The notes under the pieces: generated by a model
Seen by the model: the letters and a program-made list of their open reading frames with translations, nothing else
What the model was told of the DNA's origin: nothing
The model's database searches: none
Made by a program: the position numbers and the translations under genes
Shown: positions 1 through 8,215 of the stretch, in pieces
Layout: each line of letters begins with the position of its first letter
Numbering within the stretch: the stretch's first letter is position 1
Assembly (NCBI RefSeq): GCF_029674545.1
Contig: NZ_CP121354.1
Location: 4,039,001 to 4,103,000 of the forward strand
From: Mesorhizobium sp. WSM4904
GTDB lineage: Bacteria > Pseudomonadota > Alphaproteobacteria > Rhizobiales > Rhizobiaceae
Length of the DNA stretch: 64,000 bases
Direction of reading: 5' to 3'

Positions 1-1
1 C

Positions 2-1153
2 GAGGGCAGCCAGAGCGTCGAGGCCGACCTGACCAGCGCCAAGCTCGACATTCCCTGGGTCGGTTGGAGCAAGGGGGCAGGCATTCCGGCCAAGGCCACC
101 TTCACGATGGCAAAGTTCGGCAGCACCACCACGCTGTCGGATTTCGCGCTCGACGGAAAGAGCTTTTCGGTCGACGGCGATGTGACGCTGGTCAATGGGG
201 CGCTATCCTCGGCTCGCTTCAGCAAGGTCGCGCTCAACCGGGGCGACGATGTCGCAGTCTCGGTGAAGCGATCGGGCAAGAGCTACGCCGTCGATGTCAG
301 CGGCGAGTCCCTCGATGCCCGTTCGCTGATCAAGCAGTTCACCTCCGATGTCGACACGGCCACGAAAGGCGCCGGCGCCGACGCGATCTCGGTCAGCGCC
401 GACGTGAAATCGCTGACCGGCTTCCACGACGAGGTGTTGTCGAACCTGAAACTGGACTACAGCGGCGCCGGCTTCCGGGTGAACGGTCTCGATGTCAGCG
501 CGACGGCGAGTTCCGGTGCGGCGATCACCGTCAGGAACACCACAGGCGACGGCGGCCGGTCGCTCAGGATGAAGTCGGCCGATGCCGGTGCGATCCTGCG
601 TTTCCTCAACATCTACGAGCATATGGAGGGCGGGGCGATCACGCTGTCGCTTGCGGGCGCCGCCGACGGGCCGATGAAGGGGCAGGTCGATGCCAGCAAT
701 TTCTACGTCGTCAACGAGCCGAAGCTCGCTTCGATCGTGTCGACGAAGCCGGCCGGCGATACGCGGAGCCTCAACCAGGCGGTGAAGGCCGACATCGACA
801 CCTCAAGGGTGCAGTTCGAGCGCGGCTTTGCCGAGATCGACAAGGGCTCGGGTTATCTGAGGCTCGCAAACGGCCTGCTGCGCGGCCCGCGCATCGGCAC
901 GACTTTCCAAGGCACGCTCTACGACCAGGACAACAACATGGATATGACCGGCACCTTCATGCCGGTCTACGGGCTGAACCGCATCTTCGGCGAATTGCCG
1001 CTGTTCGGCCCGCTGCTTGGCAATGGCCGCGACCGCGGCCTGATCGGCGTTACCTACAGGCTGCGCGGCAACGCCAACAAGCCGACCCTCAACATCAATC
1101 CGCTGTCCGTGGTGGCGCCAGGGATATTCAGGTCGATCTTCGAGTACAGGTAA
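2..1153 (+). CDS. AsmA-like/DUF3971 family protein, C-terminal part (5' end outside window)
   Basis: The reading frame is open from base 2, so the gene starts before the window; 383 residues are visible. The visible part is a long beta-rich repeat region with many short hydrophobic strands, ending in a segment around LFGPLLGNGRDRGLIGVTYR and NPLSVVAPGIFRSIFEYR, which is typical of the C-terminal region of large AsmA-like (TamB/YhdP-type) envelope proteins. These are known to span the periplasm and help move lipids to the outer membrane. An internal ATG at 107 is not the start, because the protein similarity continues upstream of it. The family call rests on recognising the C-terminal signature; the function in this organism is inferred. 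Confidence 0.75.
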   Translation, partial: EGSQSVEADLTSAKLDIPWVGWSKGAGIPAKATFTMAKFGSTTTLSDFALDGKSFSVDGDVTLVNGALSSARFSKVALNRGDDVAVSVKRSGKSYAVDVSGESLDARSLIKQFTSDVDTATKGAGADAISVSADVKSLTGFHDEVLSNLKLDYSGAGFRVNGLDVSATASSGAAITVRNTTGDGGRSLRMKSADAGAILRFLNIYEHMEGGAITLSLAGAADGPMKGQVDASNFYVVNEPKLASIVSTKPAGDTRSLNQAVKADIDTSRVQFERGFAEIDKGSGYLRLANGLLRGPRIGTTFQGTLYDQDNNMDMTGTFMPVYGLNRIFGELPLFGPLLGNGRDRGLIGVTYRLRGNANKPTLNINPLSVVAPGIFRSIFEYR

Positions 1154-1267
1154 GTGCAGGCTGCGCATCGCATGACCAGAGGGCTTGGACCGGCCTTGAT
1201 GTCGCAGCGGCGGGCGATCACGGGCTTGGGACTTGCAAAAACAGCACTTTGCCGTCAGCCTGAGCGG

Positions 1268-1642
1268 ATGATGGCAAGGCTATCGCCAAAACATCTCATC
1301 GTCATGCTGCTGGCTGTCTTTCTGACCGCCGGGTTCAGCCTGTCTGCCGCTCAGGCTGACGTCATGTCGGCCACGATGGCGAGCGGCATGGCTATGACCG
1401 TCGATGCGGGCATGGGCGCCGGCAGCGCAATGAAGAGCGATTGCAAGGCGTGCCTCAAGGACACGGGCGATAGCCTGAAGCAGTGTCCGCCTGTCTGCAT
1501 TGCGCCCGTGCTCGCCGTGCTGCCGCAGGACTTTGCCATGACGACGGTGCTCCACTTGCAACAGCCATCGGCGGAGCCCACTCCGTTCCTGCGCGGGCGA
1601 AGTTCTCTGCCCGATCCATACCCTCCTAGACCCAGCGCCTGA
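1268..1642 (+). CDS. Small exported cysteine-containing protein, unknown function
   Basis: A 124-residue protein starting at ATG 1268, or at the adjacent ATG 1271. The N-terminus is a clear Sec signal peptide (basic MMARLSPKH, hydrophobic core, likely cleavage after AAQA near residue 29). The mature part is Met-rich at first (MSATMASGMAMTVDAGMG) and then has four cysteines, CKAC and CPPVC, which could bind metal or form disulfides. A Pro-rich tail ends the protein. The open frame extends upstream, but that part lacks a signal peptide. It lies directly before a multicopper oxidase gene, which suggests a role in periplasmic copper handling. I do not recognise a named family. Confidence 0.6.
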   Translation: MMARLSPKHLIVMLLAVFLTAGFSLSAAQADVMSATMASGMAMTVDAGMGAGSAMKSDCKACLKDTGDSLKQCPPVCIAPVLAVLPQDFAMTTVLHLQQPSAEPTPFLRGRSSLPDPYPPRPSA

Positions 1643-1774
1643 CGCCGTTTCAGCCGCACCACGGCTGATCCCCGGCGCCTGATCGCCTGCGCGCGCATGG
1701 TTGCGCCGTGGGTGCGCAAGGCAGGTCGATGCCGAACCACTCGCCATCGATCGAGATCGCAAAGGGTCAGAAGG

Positions 1775-3211
1775 GTGAAATACGAATCCAATTATTGCAT
1801 ATCACGCCGTGGGTTTCTCGCGGCAGTGGCGAGCGCTGCCGCGTCCGCTTCGCTGCGTCCCGTACGCGCCTCCGCCGTCGATGAACGCTCGCTCAAGGTC
1901 GCGCCAGGCAAGGCGCGGTTCGGCGACGCCGACGGTCCATTCACGCCTGTCTGGGCCTATCACGGAACCATCCCCGGTCCAACGCTGCGGCTCAGGCAAG
2001 GTCAGCCGGTCCGCATCACAGTCGAAAACGGGTTGGATGAGGACACGACCGTCCACTGGCACGGCATCCGCCTGCCGAATGCCATGGACGGCGTCCCCGG
2101 CTTGACTCAGCCACCAATCGGGCCTGGCGAAAGCTTCGTCTACGAATTCACGCCGCCGGACGCGGGCACCTTCTGGTACCATCCGCATACCGATAGCCTC
2201 GTGCAGCTTGGCAGTGGATTGGCTGGCCCGCTCATCGTCGAGGAGGCCGAGCCGGCCGCCTTCGACCGTGACCTTCTGTGGCTGCTGCAGGACTGGCGGC
2301 TCACCAAAGACGGCCAGATCGCCGGCGGCTTCGGGAGCATGATGGATGCCTCGATGTCCGGCCGCGTCGGCAATGTGGTCACCATCAACGGGCAGGCGCC
2401 GACGGACCAGAGCGTAAGGGCCGGCGAGCGCGTCAGGCTCCGGCTCGCCAATGCCGCACTTGCCCGCATGATGGCCCTGCGCTTCGAAGGCCACCGTCCG
2501 GTTATCGTCGCGGTCGACGGCCAGCCGTGCGAGCCGCATGAGCCGGCTGACGGTCGTCTTGTGCTTGCACCGGCAACGCGCATCGACGTCGTGCTCGACA
2601 TGCAAGGCGACCCCGGTAGCCGGCATGCCGTGATCGACGACTTCTACGATGGGCTTGCCTATATGCTGACCAATCTTGCTTATGATAAGAGGCCCCCGCT
2701 CAGGGCGCATCCGCTCGACGCCCGCCTTGCCCTGCCTCGCAACCCGCTGCCTGCGCCGAACCTCGCGAACGCCGTGCGCCAGGAAATCGTGCTGCAAGGC
2801 GGCATGATGGGCGGCGGCAAGCTCGCCGGCGTCGGCGGCATGATGGGCATGGGCATGCCCGGCATGAAGGGCTCCCCCGCCTGGGCGATCAACGGCATGT
2901 CGATGACCGGCGACGGCCATGCCGGCATGGCGCCGCAGTTCACGCTCGAGCGGGGCGCGACCTGCCGTCTCACCATGCGCAACGAAACCGCCTGGTGGCA
3001 CCCGATGCATGTCCACGGCTTCAGCCTCGCGGTGCTGTCGCGCAACGGTGCGCCCGTGCCGCACAGGCAATGGCAGGACACGGTGCTTCTAGCCCCCAAG
3101 GACGTGATCGAATGCGCCTTCGTCGCCGACAATCCCGGCGACTGGATGCTGCACTGCCACGTCGCCGACCACCAGATGGCCGGTTTGATGACCGTGTTCC
3201 GGGTGACCTGA
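1775..3211 (+). CDS. Tat-exported multicopper oxidase (CueO/CopA-like)
   Basis: A 478-residue periplasmic multicopper oxidase, expected to oxidise Cu(I) and so lower copper toxicity. A GTG at 1775 is chosen because it follows an AGAAGG-like ribosome site and puts the twin-arginine motif CISRRGFLAAV near the N-terminus; a longer ATG start at 1697 would place it too far in. All copper-ligand blocks are present: HWHG near residue 94, WYHPHTD near 134, HPMHVHGF near 408 and HCHVADHQMAGLM close to the end, giving type 1, 2 and 3 copper sites. A Met- and Gly-rich stretch (GGMMGGGKLAGVGGMMGMGM and beyond) before the last cupredoxin domain resembles the Met-rich insert of CueO. It heads a run of copper/thiol genes. 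Confidence 0.92.
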   Translation: MKYESNYCISRRGFLAAVASAAASASLRPVRASAVDERSLKVAPGKARFGDADGPFTPVWAYHGTIPGPTLRLRQGQPVRITVENGLDEDTTVHWHGIRLPNAMDGVPGLTQPPIGPGESFVYEFTPPDAGTFWYHPHTDSLVQLGSGLAGPLIVEEAEPAAFDRDLLWLLQDWRLTKDGQIAGGFGSMMDASMSGRVGNVVTINGQAPTDQSVRAGERVRLRLANAALARMMALRFEGHRPVIVAVDGQPCEPHEPADGRLVLAPATRIDVVLDMQGDPGSRHAVIDDFYDGLAYMLTNLAYDKRPPLRAHPLDARLALPRNPLPAPNLANAVRQEIVLQGGMMGGGKLAGVGGMMGMGMPGMKGSPAWAINGMSMTGDGHAGMAPQFTLERGATCRLTMRNETAWWHPMHVHGFSLAVLSRNGAPVPHRQWQDTVLLAPKDVIECAFVADNPGDWMLHCHVADHQMAGLMTVFRVT

Positions 3212-3249
3212 TTCTCAATCCAACCCATCAAACAAGGAGAACTGCAAAA

Positions 3250-3690
3250 ATGAAACTGACCTACGCGCTGACCGCCCTCGGCCTTGCAATCGCAACGCCG
3301 CTGCCGGCACTGGCCGCGACGATCGAGGCGGTGATGTACAAGAACCCGCAATGCAGCTGCTGCGAGGCCTATGCCGCCTACCTCGAAAAGAACGGCTTCA
3401 AGGTCGACATCAAGCCGGTCAACAATCTCTCGCAGATCAGCAGCGATGCCGGCGTGCCCGCTGACCTCGAAGGCTGCCACACGATCATGGTCGACGGCTA
3501 TGTCGTCGATGGCCTGGTGCCTGTCGAGAACGTCAAGAAGCTCTTGACCGAACGGCCCGCCATCGCGGGCATCACGCTCGCCGGCATGCCGGCCGGCGCG
3601 CCCGGCATGGGCGGCGAGAAGAGCGAGACCTGGACGGTCTATGCCTTCACCAAGGATGGCAAGGCGCCGACCGTCTACGCGACGGAATGA
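3250..3690 (+). CDS. DUF411 exported metal-binding protein
   Basis: A 146-residue protein with a Sec signal peptide (cleavage after ALAA near residue 24) followed by a DUF411 domain. The family signature is visible as YKNPQCSCCEAYAAYLEKNG with its CxCC cysteines, a later EGCHTIMVDGYVVDG segment, and the motif GITLAGMPAGAPGMGG. DUF411 proteins are small periplasmic proteins that usually sit in copper or silver resistance loci and are thought to bind metal. A strong AAGGAGA ribosome site lies ten bases before ATG 3250. The stop codon overlaps the start of the next gene (ATGA), so the two are translationally coupled. Confidence 0.9.
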   Translation: MKLTYALTALGLAIATPLPALAATIEAVMYKNPQCSCCEAYAAYLEKNGFKVDIKPVNNLSQISSDAGVPADLEGCHTIMVDGYVVDGLVPVENVKKLLTERPAIAGITLAGMPAGAPGMGGEKSETWTVYAFTKDGKAPTVYATE

Positions 3691-4229
3691 GCGCCATGAC
3701 CGCACGCAAACTGGCCGTGACCCTTTCGGCGATACTGCTTGCGGCCTCGCTGCCCGCAGCGGCGGCGGAGGCGCCGCAGAACTTCGCCGTTCTCGACACG
3801 CCCGCCGCGCTGCCGGAGATCAGCTTCGCGGACGCCGCCGGCCAGCCGAAGACGCTGGCCGGCTATGCCGGCAAGGTGGTGCTGCTCAACGTCTGGGCGA
3901 CGTGGTGCGGGCCCTGCCGCAAGGAAATGCCGACGCTTGACCGGCTGCAGGCCAAGCTCGGCGGACCGGACTTCGAGGTCGTCGCGCTGTCGATGGACCG
4001 GAAAGGCCCTGATGCCGTGAGGAAGTTCTTCGCCGAGACGGACGTCACGCACCTTGCGCCGAACATCGACACTTCGGCCCAGGCGATGTTCACGCTCGGC
4101 GCCGTCGGCCTGCCGATGACGCTGCTGATCGACCGGCAAGGCAAGGAGATAGGGCGGCTGATCGGCCCGGCCGAGTGGGACGCCCCCGACATGGTCGACT
4201 TCATCCGCGCCCGCATCGCCGCCAAATGA
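3687..4229 (+). CDS. TlpA-like periplasmic thioredoxin
   Basis: A 180-residue exported thioredoxin-fold protein. The signal peptide covers about residues 1-27. The active site is NVWATWCGPCRKEMPTL with the WCGPC redox pair, and the cis-Pro loop is seen in VGLPMTLLIDRQG, both standard for the TlpA/ResA group that reduces thiols of copper proteins or cytochrome c. ATG 3687 overlaps the stop codon of the DUF411 gene; a second in-frame ATG at 3696 is possible. Its place in the copper cluster suggests it keeps Cys ligands of its neighbours reduced, which is inference. Confidence 0.88.
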   Translation: MSAMTARKLAVTLSAILLAASLPAAAAEAPQNFAVLDTPAALPEISFADAAGQPKTLAGYAGKVVLLNVWATWCGPCRKEMPTLDRLQAKLGGPDFEVVALSMDRKGPDAVRKFFAETDVTHLAPNIDTSAQAMFTLGAVGLPMTLLIDRQGKEIGRLIGPAEWDAPDMVDFIRARIAAK

Positions 4230-4242
4230 GAAAGGAAACGAC

Positions 4243-4566
4243 ATGACAACGACCGAACTGACCCGAAGCGGTCAAGTTTCACTGGGCCGCCAATCCATCG
4301 TTCGCTCTATTGCAGGCGGACGCCGCGGCTTGGTCGCTGGCGGCGTAGCGATCGCCGTCGCTGGCCTTGCCTTCAACTGGTCGTGGCTTGTCGCCGCCGG
4401 CGTCGCGCCGGTGCTGCTCAGCATCCTGCCTTGCGCGGCCATGTGCGCGCTTGGGCTGTGTATGAACCGGATAGCGGGCCGTTCATGCGCGACCGAAAAC
4501 GTTTCTTCCGGAGAAGCCGCCGACGGTCCGAAAGCGCTTCCCGCCGACACGAAAGGCAGTGATTGA
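4243..4566 (+). CDS. Small cysteine-containing membrane protein, unknown
   Basis: A 107-residue protein with a good ribosome site (GAAAGGAAA) before ATG 4243. The first 28 residues are polar and basic; two hydrophobic segments follow at about residues 29-53 and 55-73, the second containing LLSILPCAAMCALGLCMNR with three spaced cysteines inside or at the edge of the membrane. The tail is hydrophilic. Similar small proteins occur next to SCO genes in rhizobia as far as I recall, but no function is established. Its TGA overlaps the ATG of the SCO gene (TGATG), so the two are coupled, and a role in copper transfer at the membrane is plausible. Confidence 0.6.
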   Translation: MTTTELTRSGQVSLGRQSIVRSIAGGRRGLVAGGVAIAVAGLAFNWSWLVAAGVAPVLLSILPCAAMCALGLCMNRIAGRSCATENVSSGEAADGPKALPADTKGSD

Positions 4567-5087
4567 TGTCCGTCTGGGTGCAAAGTCAGTCGGTGGCCCG
4601 GTGTGTTTCGTTGGTTCGGGACCAGTGGATGCGCTTGCTATGCGCCCTGTTCGCACTGACGGCGCTCGCCGTCGGCTTCGCGCATGGCGCACGCGCGCAC
4701 TCGCTGGATGACATCGACGCCATGCTGCGGAACGACGAGAAGTATTTCCAGCCAATCGACAAGCCGCTGCCGGACTTCACGCTGCGTGCCGCCGACGGGC
4801 GCGTCTTGCGCCCGGCCGACCTCGTCGGCAAGGTCGTCGTGCTCCACTTCATCTACACCTCATGCCCGGACGTTTGCCCGCTGCATGCCGAAAAGATCGC
4901 CGAGGTCCAGAAGATGGTGAACTCGACTCCGATGAAGGATCGGGTCGTCTTCATCAGCATAACCACCGACCCGCGCAAAGACACGCCCGACCTCGTCACC
5001 TTCGTCAACGCGCTCACCAACAACGTCGAGCGCCCGCACCATGATCAGGGCGAAGGCTGGCTGGCGAAACTGAAGAACCTGCTGTGA
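4566..5087 (+). CDS. SCO1/SenC family protein with apparent internal deletion
   Basis: A 173-residue protein with an N-terminal membrane anchor (about residues 20-42) and a thioredoxin-like SCO domain. The copper-binding CPDVCP motif lies in HFIYTSCPDVCPLHAEKIAE. SCO proteins deliver copper to cytochrome oxidase CuA and need a conserved His about 90 residues after the CxxxC. Here the chain runs from SITTDPRKDTPD straight into LVTFVNALTNN, a segment I recognise as the usual C-terminal end of rhizobial SCO proteins. The stretch between, with the His ligand, seems to be missing while the frame is kept. The product is therefore likely unable to hold copper in the normal way. Start ATG 4566 overlaps the previous stop. 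Confidence 0.75.
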   Translation: MSVWVQSQSVARCVSLVRDQWMRLLCALFALTALAVGFAHGARAHSLDDIDAMLRNDEKYFQPIDKPLPDFTLRAADGRVLRPADLVGKVVVLHFIYTSCPDVCPLHAEKIAEVQKMVNSTPMKDRVVFISITTDPRKDTPDLVTFVNALTNNVERPHHDQGEGWLAKLKNLL

Positions 5088-5123
5088 GGCAGAACCATCG
5101 CTCCGGAGAGGAAAGGGAAGCAC

Positions 5124-5915
5124 ATGTTCACCAGGACGCACACGAGCCGATTTTTCGGAAGCATCTTTCGCACCATCTTGCTCGCTGCACTGGCGGGATG
5201 GCTGCTGCTCAATCCGGGCTTGCCAGGCGCTCGGATGCCGGCATTCGCGGCCGGCGAAATGTCCCAGGACCAGCTCGACCAGCGGATCCACGACTATATC
5301 CTGGCCCATCCGGAGGTTCTCGTTCAGGCGCTGCAGAGCCTGGACGAGCGCCAGCGTCAGGCGGAGGCGGCCGAAGCCAGGAAGGTGCTCAAGGCGCGTG
5401 CGGACGACATCTTCCACGACAGGCGGAGCCCAGTCGGCGGCAATGCGCAAGGCAATGTCACCCTGGTCGAGTTCTTCGATTATAATTGCCCTTATTGCCG
5501 AATGATGGCGCCGATCATGGAACAGGCCGTGGCCGACGATCCGCAGCTTAGAATCGTCTACAAGGAATTTCCCATCCTCGGCCCTGATTCCGTGTTCGCG
5601 GCCAAGGCCGCGCTCGCCGCTGACAAGCAAGGCAAATACGCGGCGTTTCACAAGGCGCTCTATGCGGCAAAGACAAGGGTGACTGAGGCGGTCGTGCTCA
5701 AGACCGCCGCCGAGGCCGGGCTGGACGTCGAACGCATGAATACCGACATGCGTCAGCCGGACATCCAGGCATCGATCGACCGCAACACGGAACTGGCCCA
5801 GGCACTGAGGATCACCGGGACGCCGGGCTTCGTTGCAGGCGACCAGATTTATCCCGGCGCGACCAATCTTGCGACCCTGAAGACATTGGTCAACCAAGCG
5901 AGGGCCGGCAAATGA
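5124..5915 (+). CDS. DsbA-family (Com1/ScsC-like) periplasmic thioredoxin
   Basis: A 263-residue exported oxidoreductase. After a long signal or anchor segment (residues 12-45) comes a helical stretch (MSQDQLDQRIHDYILAHP) typical of the N-terminal dimerisation part of Com1/ScsC-type DsbA proteins, then the catalytic site FFDYNCPYCRMMAP with CPYC, and the cis-Pro loop in ITGTPGFVAGDQIYPG. Such proteins form or isomerise disulfides; ScsC homologues sit in copper-tolerance loci. A GAGAGGAAAGG ribosome site precedes ATG 5124. The TGA overlaps the next ATG (ATGA), tying it to the Cys-rich protein that follows, a probable substrate. Confidence 0.87.
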   Translation: MFTRTHTSRFFGSIFRTILLAALAGWLLLNPGLPGARMPAFAAGEMSQDQLDQRIHDYILAHPEVLVQALQSLDERQRQAEAAEARKVLKARADDIFHDRRSPVGGNAQGNVTLVEFFDYNCPYCRMMAPIMEQAVADDPQLRIVYKEFPILGPDSVFAAKAALAADKQGKYAAFHKALYAAKTRVTEAVVLKTAAEAGLDVERMNTDMRQPDIQASIDRNTELAQALRITGTPGFVAGDQIYPGATNLATLKTLVNQARAGK

Positions 5916-6469
5916 GCAGCACCCCAAACCGGCGCACGGTTGTTCTCGGCGCGTTCGGCGTCGCCACGGCTGCGGGCCTTTTCGAGCGGCCGAGGCCAGC
6001 AATCGCCGCCGACGATCCCGAATTGGCCAAGCGTTTCAAGGATCTCAGCGAGAACGGCAACAGCACCTGCTCGGCCAAGTTCACGGACTCGATCGCGACG
6101 ATGCCACCGATGTCTCGCATCAAAGGCTCATGCTGCAGTCCGATGGAATTGAAGCGCTACGGCGAGCAGGTGCGAGGCCTTGCCAAGTACCGCGCCATCC
6201 CGATGATCCCCGGCGATCCTTATGACATTGCGGCCGCGACAGCGCAGCAGATGATGCCGTATTACGATCTGAAGCTCACCGGAGACGAGCAGAAGGCCTA
6301 TGACTACGCGATGGCCAATTCCGAGGAGAAAGGTCCCTGCTGCTGTCCTTGCTGGCGCTGGAAGGTGTATGGCGGACTGGCGAAATACCTGATCCACGAG
6401 CATGGTTTCGACGGCAAGCAGATCGTGGATGTGTGGAACCTCTCCGACGGCTGCGGCGGAGGAATGTAA
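5912..6469 (+). CDS. Tat-exported cysteine-rich protein, unknown function
   Basis: A 185-residue protein beginning at an ATG that overlaps the stop of the DsbA-like gene. The N-terminus PNRRTVVLGAFGVATAAG is a likely twin-arginine signal, with cleavage near residue 32. The mature part has eight cysteines: C53, the pair C74-C75, the cluster C143, C144, C145 and C147 in GPCCCPCWRWKVYGGLAKYL, and C181 in DGCGGGM. This pattern suits a metal cluster or a set of disulfides made by the upstream oxidoreductase. Tat export suggests folding with a cofactor before export. I do not recognise the family. Confidence 0.65.
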   Translation: MSSTPNRRTVVLGAFGVATAAGLFERPRPAIAADDPELAKRFKDLSENGNSTCSAKFTDSIATMPPMSRIKGSCCSPMELKRYGEQVRGLAKYRAIPMIPGDPYDIAAATAQQMMPYYDLKLTGDEQKAYDYAMANSEEKGPCCCPCWRWKVYGGLAKYLIHEHGFDGKQIVDVWNLSDGCGGGM

Positions 6470-6626
6470 GGCTTGCCGGCGAAGTGACATTCCGCCCGCT
6501 GATCGCGGCTGGCCAACCGGAAACCTCGTCGACTTGACAGACCTGCGCTGCGATCTAGTTCACCTCGCAATCGCCGGTACACGCCCCGGGGAGGCCGGCT
6601 CTCGCCACCCAGGGAGGATGATCGCC

Positions 6627-6737
6627 ATGATGGACGGTTCGGCTTGGATGATGGGGGGCATGGCGCTCATCTGGGTCTTGGTCTTCATCACGCTTCTGCT
6701 CGGCATAGCGGCGCTGGTCAAATACCTGCGAAGCTGA
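6627..6737 (+). CDS. 36-residue single-span membrane peptide
   Basis: A very short gene starting at ATG 6627, nine bases after a strong AGGGAGG ribosome site; an earlier ATG at 6618 is too close to that site to be used. The peptide has a Met-rich head (MMDGSAWMMGGMAL), one transmembrane helix (IWVLVFITLLLGIAALVKYL) and a basic end. It is the last member of the copper/thiol run, about 160 bases after the Cys-rich gene. The Met-rich face could contact copper, but no function is known to me. Confidence 0.5.
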   Translation: MMDGSAWMMGGMALIWVLVFITLLLGIAALVKYLRS

Positions 6738-6790
6738 TCGGCCCTGCGTCCCGGCAACGTCGCGGCCGGTGGCACATGGCGGCGAATGGG

Positions 6791-8044
6791 TCAGATCGGC
6801 CGCACCAGGACGTGCTTCTTTCTGCCGAGCGAGAGCTTTGCGACACCCTCCGCGCCCAGATCCTGAGGTGTCACCATGCGCCGGTCGTCGGTCACCGGCT
6901 GGTCGTTGAGGCGCACGGCGCCGCCCTGGATGTGTCGCCGCGCCTCGCCATTGGAAGCAGCGAGCCCTGCGGTCACGAATAGCGACAGGATGCCGATACC
7001 GGCCTCGAGATCGGCCTTGGCCACCTCGACGCTCGGCAGCGTGTCGGCAAGCGCGCCTTCCTCGAAAGTCTTGCGCGCGGTCTCGCTTGCCGTCTCTGCC
7101 GCCTCGCGGCCATGCAACATGGCGGTGATCTCGGTGGCGAGGATCTTCTTGGCCTCGTTGATCTCCGAGCCGCCGAGCTTTTCGAGGCGCGCGACCTCAT
7201 CCAAGGGCAATGTCGTGTAGAGTTTCAGGAAACGGCCGACATCCGCGTCCTCGGTATTGCGCCAGTACTGCCAGAACTCGTAGGGCGACAGCATGTCGCC
7301 GTCGAGCCAGACGGCGCCCGAGGCCGATTTGCCCATTTTGGCGCCCGACGAGGTTGTGAGCAGCGGCGTGGTCATCGCAAATAGCTGCACGCCTTCCATC
7401 CGGTGGCCGAGATCGATGCCGTTGACGATGTTGCCCCACTGGTCGGAGCCGCCCATCTGCAGCCTGCAGCCGACGCGCTTGTAGAGCTCGACGAAGTCGT
7501 AGGCCTGCAGGATCATGTAGTTGAATTCGAGGAAGGACAGCGACTGCTCGCGGTCGAGCCTGAGCTTCACGGAATCGAAAGCGAGCATGCGGTTGACGGA
7601 GAAATGCCGGCCGACATCGCGCAGGAAATTGACGTAGTTGATCTCCATCAGCCAATCGGCGTTGTTGACCATGACCGCGTCGCCGGCGCCGCTGCCGAAT
7701 TTGAGGTAAGGCGCGAAATTGCGGCGGATGCCGACGAGATTGTCCTCAATGTCTTGCGGCGTCAGCAGCTTGCGCGCCTCGTCCTTGAAGGAGGGGTCGC
7801 CGACCATCGAGGTGCCGCCGCCCATCAGCGCGATCGGCCGGTGGCCGGTCTGCTGCAGCCAGTGCAGCATCATGATCTGGATCAGCGATCCGGCGTGCAG
7901 GCTCTTCGCCGTCGCGTCGAAGCCGATATAGGCGCTCACCGTTTCCTTGGCGAAAAGCTGGTCGAGGCCGGTTTCATCCGAAATCTGATGGATGAAGCCG
8001 CGCTCGCTCATGATGCGCAGGAAATCGGACTTGAAGGCGGACAT
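6791..8044 (-). CDS. tyrS: Tyrosyl-tRNA synthetase
   Basis: A 417-residue class I aminoacyl-tRNA synthetase that attaches tyrosine to tRNA-Tyr in the cytoplasm. The Rossmann domain starts with [16 protein letters not shown] (HxGS-type HIGH motif), followed by the [11 protein letters not shown] loop and the tyrosine site [12 protein letters not shown]; the KMSKS loop is [18 protein letters not shown]-terminal S4-like RNA-binding domain is seen in [19 protein letters not shown]. The start at 8044 is preceded by GGGAAGAAAAG; the open frame runs 40 codons further but those are not conserved in type. It is divergent from the glycosyltransferase gene. Confidence 0.97.
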   Translation of the reverse strand: MSAFKSDFLRIMSERGFIHQISDETGLDQLFAKETVSAYIGFDATAKSLHAGSLIQIMMLHWLQQTGHRPIALMGGGTSMVGDPSFKDEARKLLTPQDIEDNLVGIRRNFAPYLKFGSGAGDAVMVNNADWLMEINYVNFLRDVGRHFSVNRMLAFDSVKLRLDREQSLSFLEFNYMILQAYDFVELYKRVGCRLQMGGSDQWGNIVNGIDLGHRMEGVQLFAMTTPLLTTSSGAKMGKSASGAVWLDGDMLSPYEFWQYWRNTEDADVGRFLKLYTTLPLDEVARLEKLGGSEINEAKKILATEITAMLHGREAAETASETARKTFEEGALADTLPSVEVAKADLEAGIGILSLFVTAGLAASNGEARRHIQGGAVRLNDQPVTDDRRMVTPQDLGAEGVAKLSLGRKKHVLVRPI

Positions 8045-8110
8045 CTTTTCTTCCCGGAGATCGCTCGGCAACCGGCCGAGCCTGACGTGAAGGGGCGCGT
8101 TTAGCATCAG

Positions 8111-8215
8111 CGGGCGATCAGCAAAAGTGGTTTCCGGTTTTGCGTAAGATCGCCCGCCACTCAAATTGCGCGATCAGCAAAAGTGGTTTCCGGTTTTGCA
8201 TTCGATCGCCCGCAA
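8111..8215. repeat. Two tandem copies of a palindromic intergenic element
   Basis: Bases 8114-8143 and 8170-8199 carry the same 30-base core (GCGATCAGCAAAAGTGG then TTTCCGGTTTTGC), 56 bases apart. Each copy can fold on itself: GGGCGATC pairs with GATCGCCC outside and GCAAAA with TTTTGC inside. The core resembles, in reverse, the CCGAAACCGGTTTCCCACTTTCGGG hairpin type seen at 33297-33342. The pair lies in the 290-base space between divergent tyrS and the glycosyltransferase gene, which is otherwise without a gene. Confidence 0.75.

Noticed and set aside
64..1263. Long Arg-rich open frame at the window start
   Set aside because: It is a +1-type shadow of the AsmA-like gene; its composition (Arg, Gly, His runs) is what GC-rich DNA gives in the wrong frame.
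1702..1720. TTGCGC/GCGCAA inverted repeat before the multicopper oxidase as a CueR-type operator
   Set aside because: The arms are short, do not match the CueR consensus and no suitable -35/-10 pair surrounds it.
6534..6562. TTGACA promoter before the 36-residue membrane peptide
   Set aside because: The -35 is perfect, but no acceptable -10 box lies at 16-19 bases.
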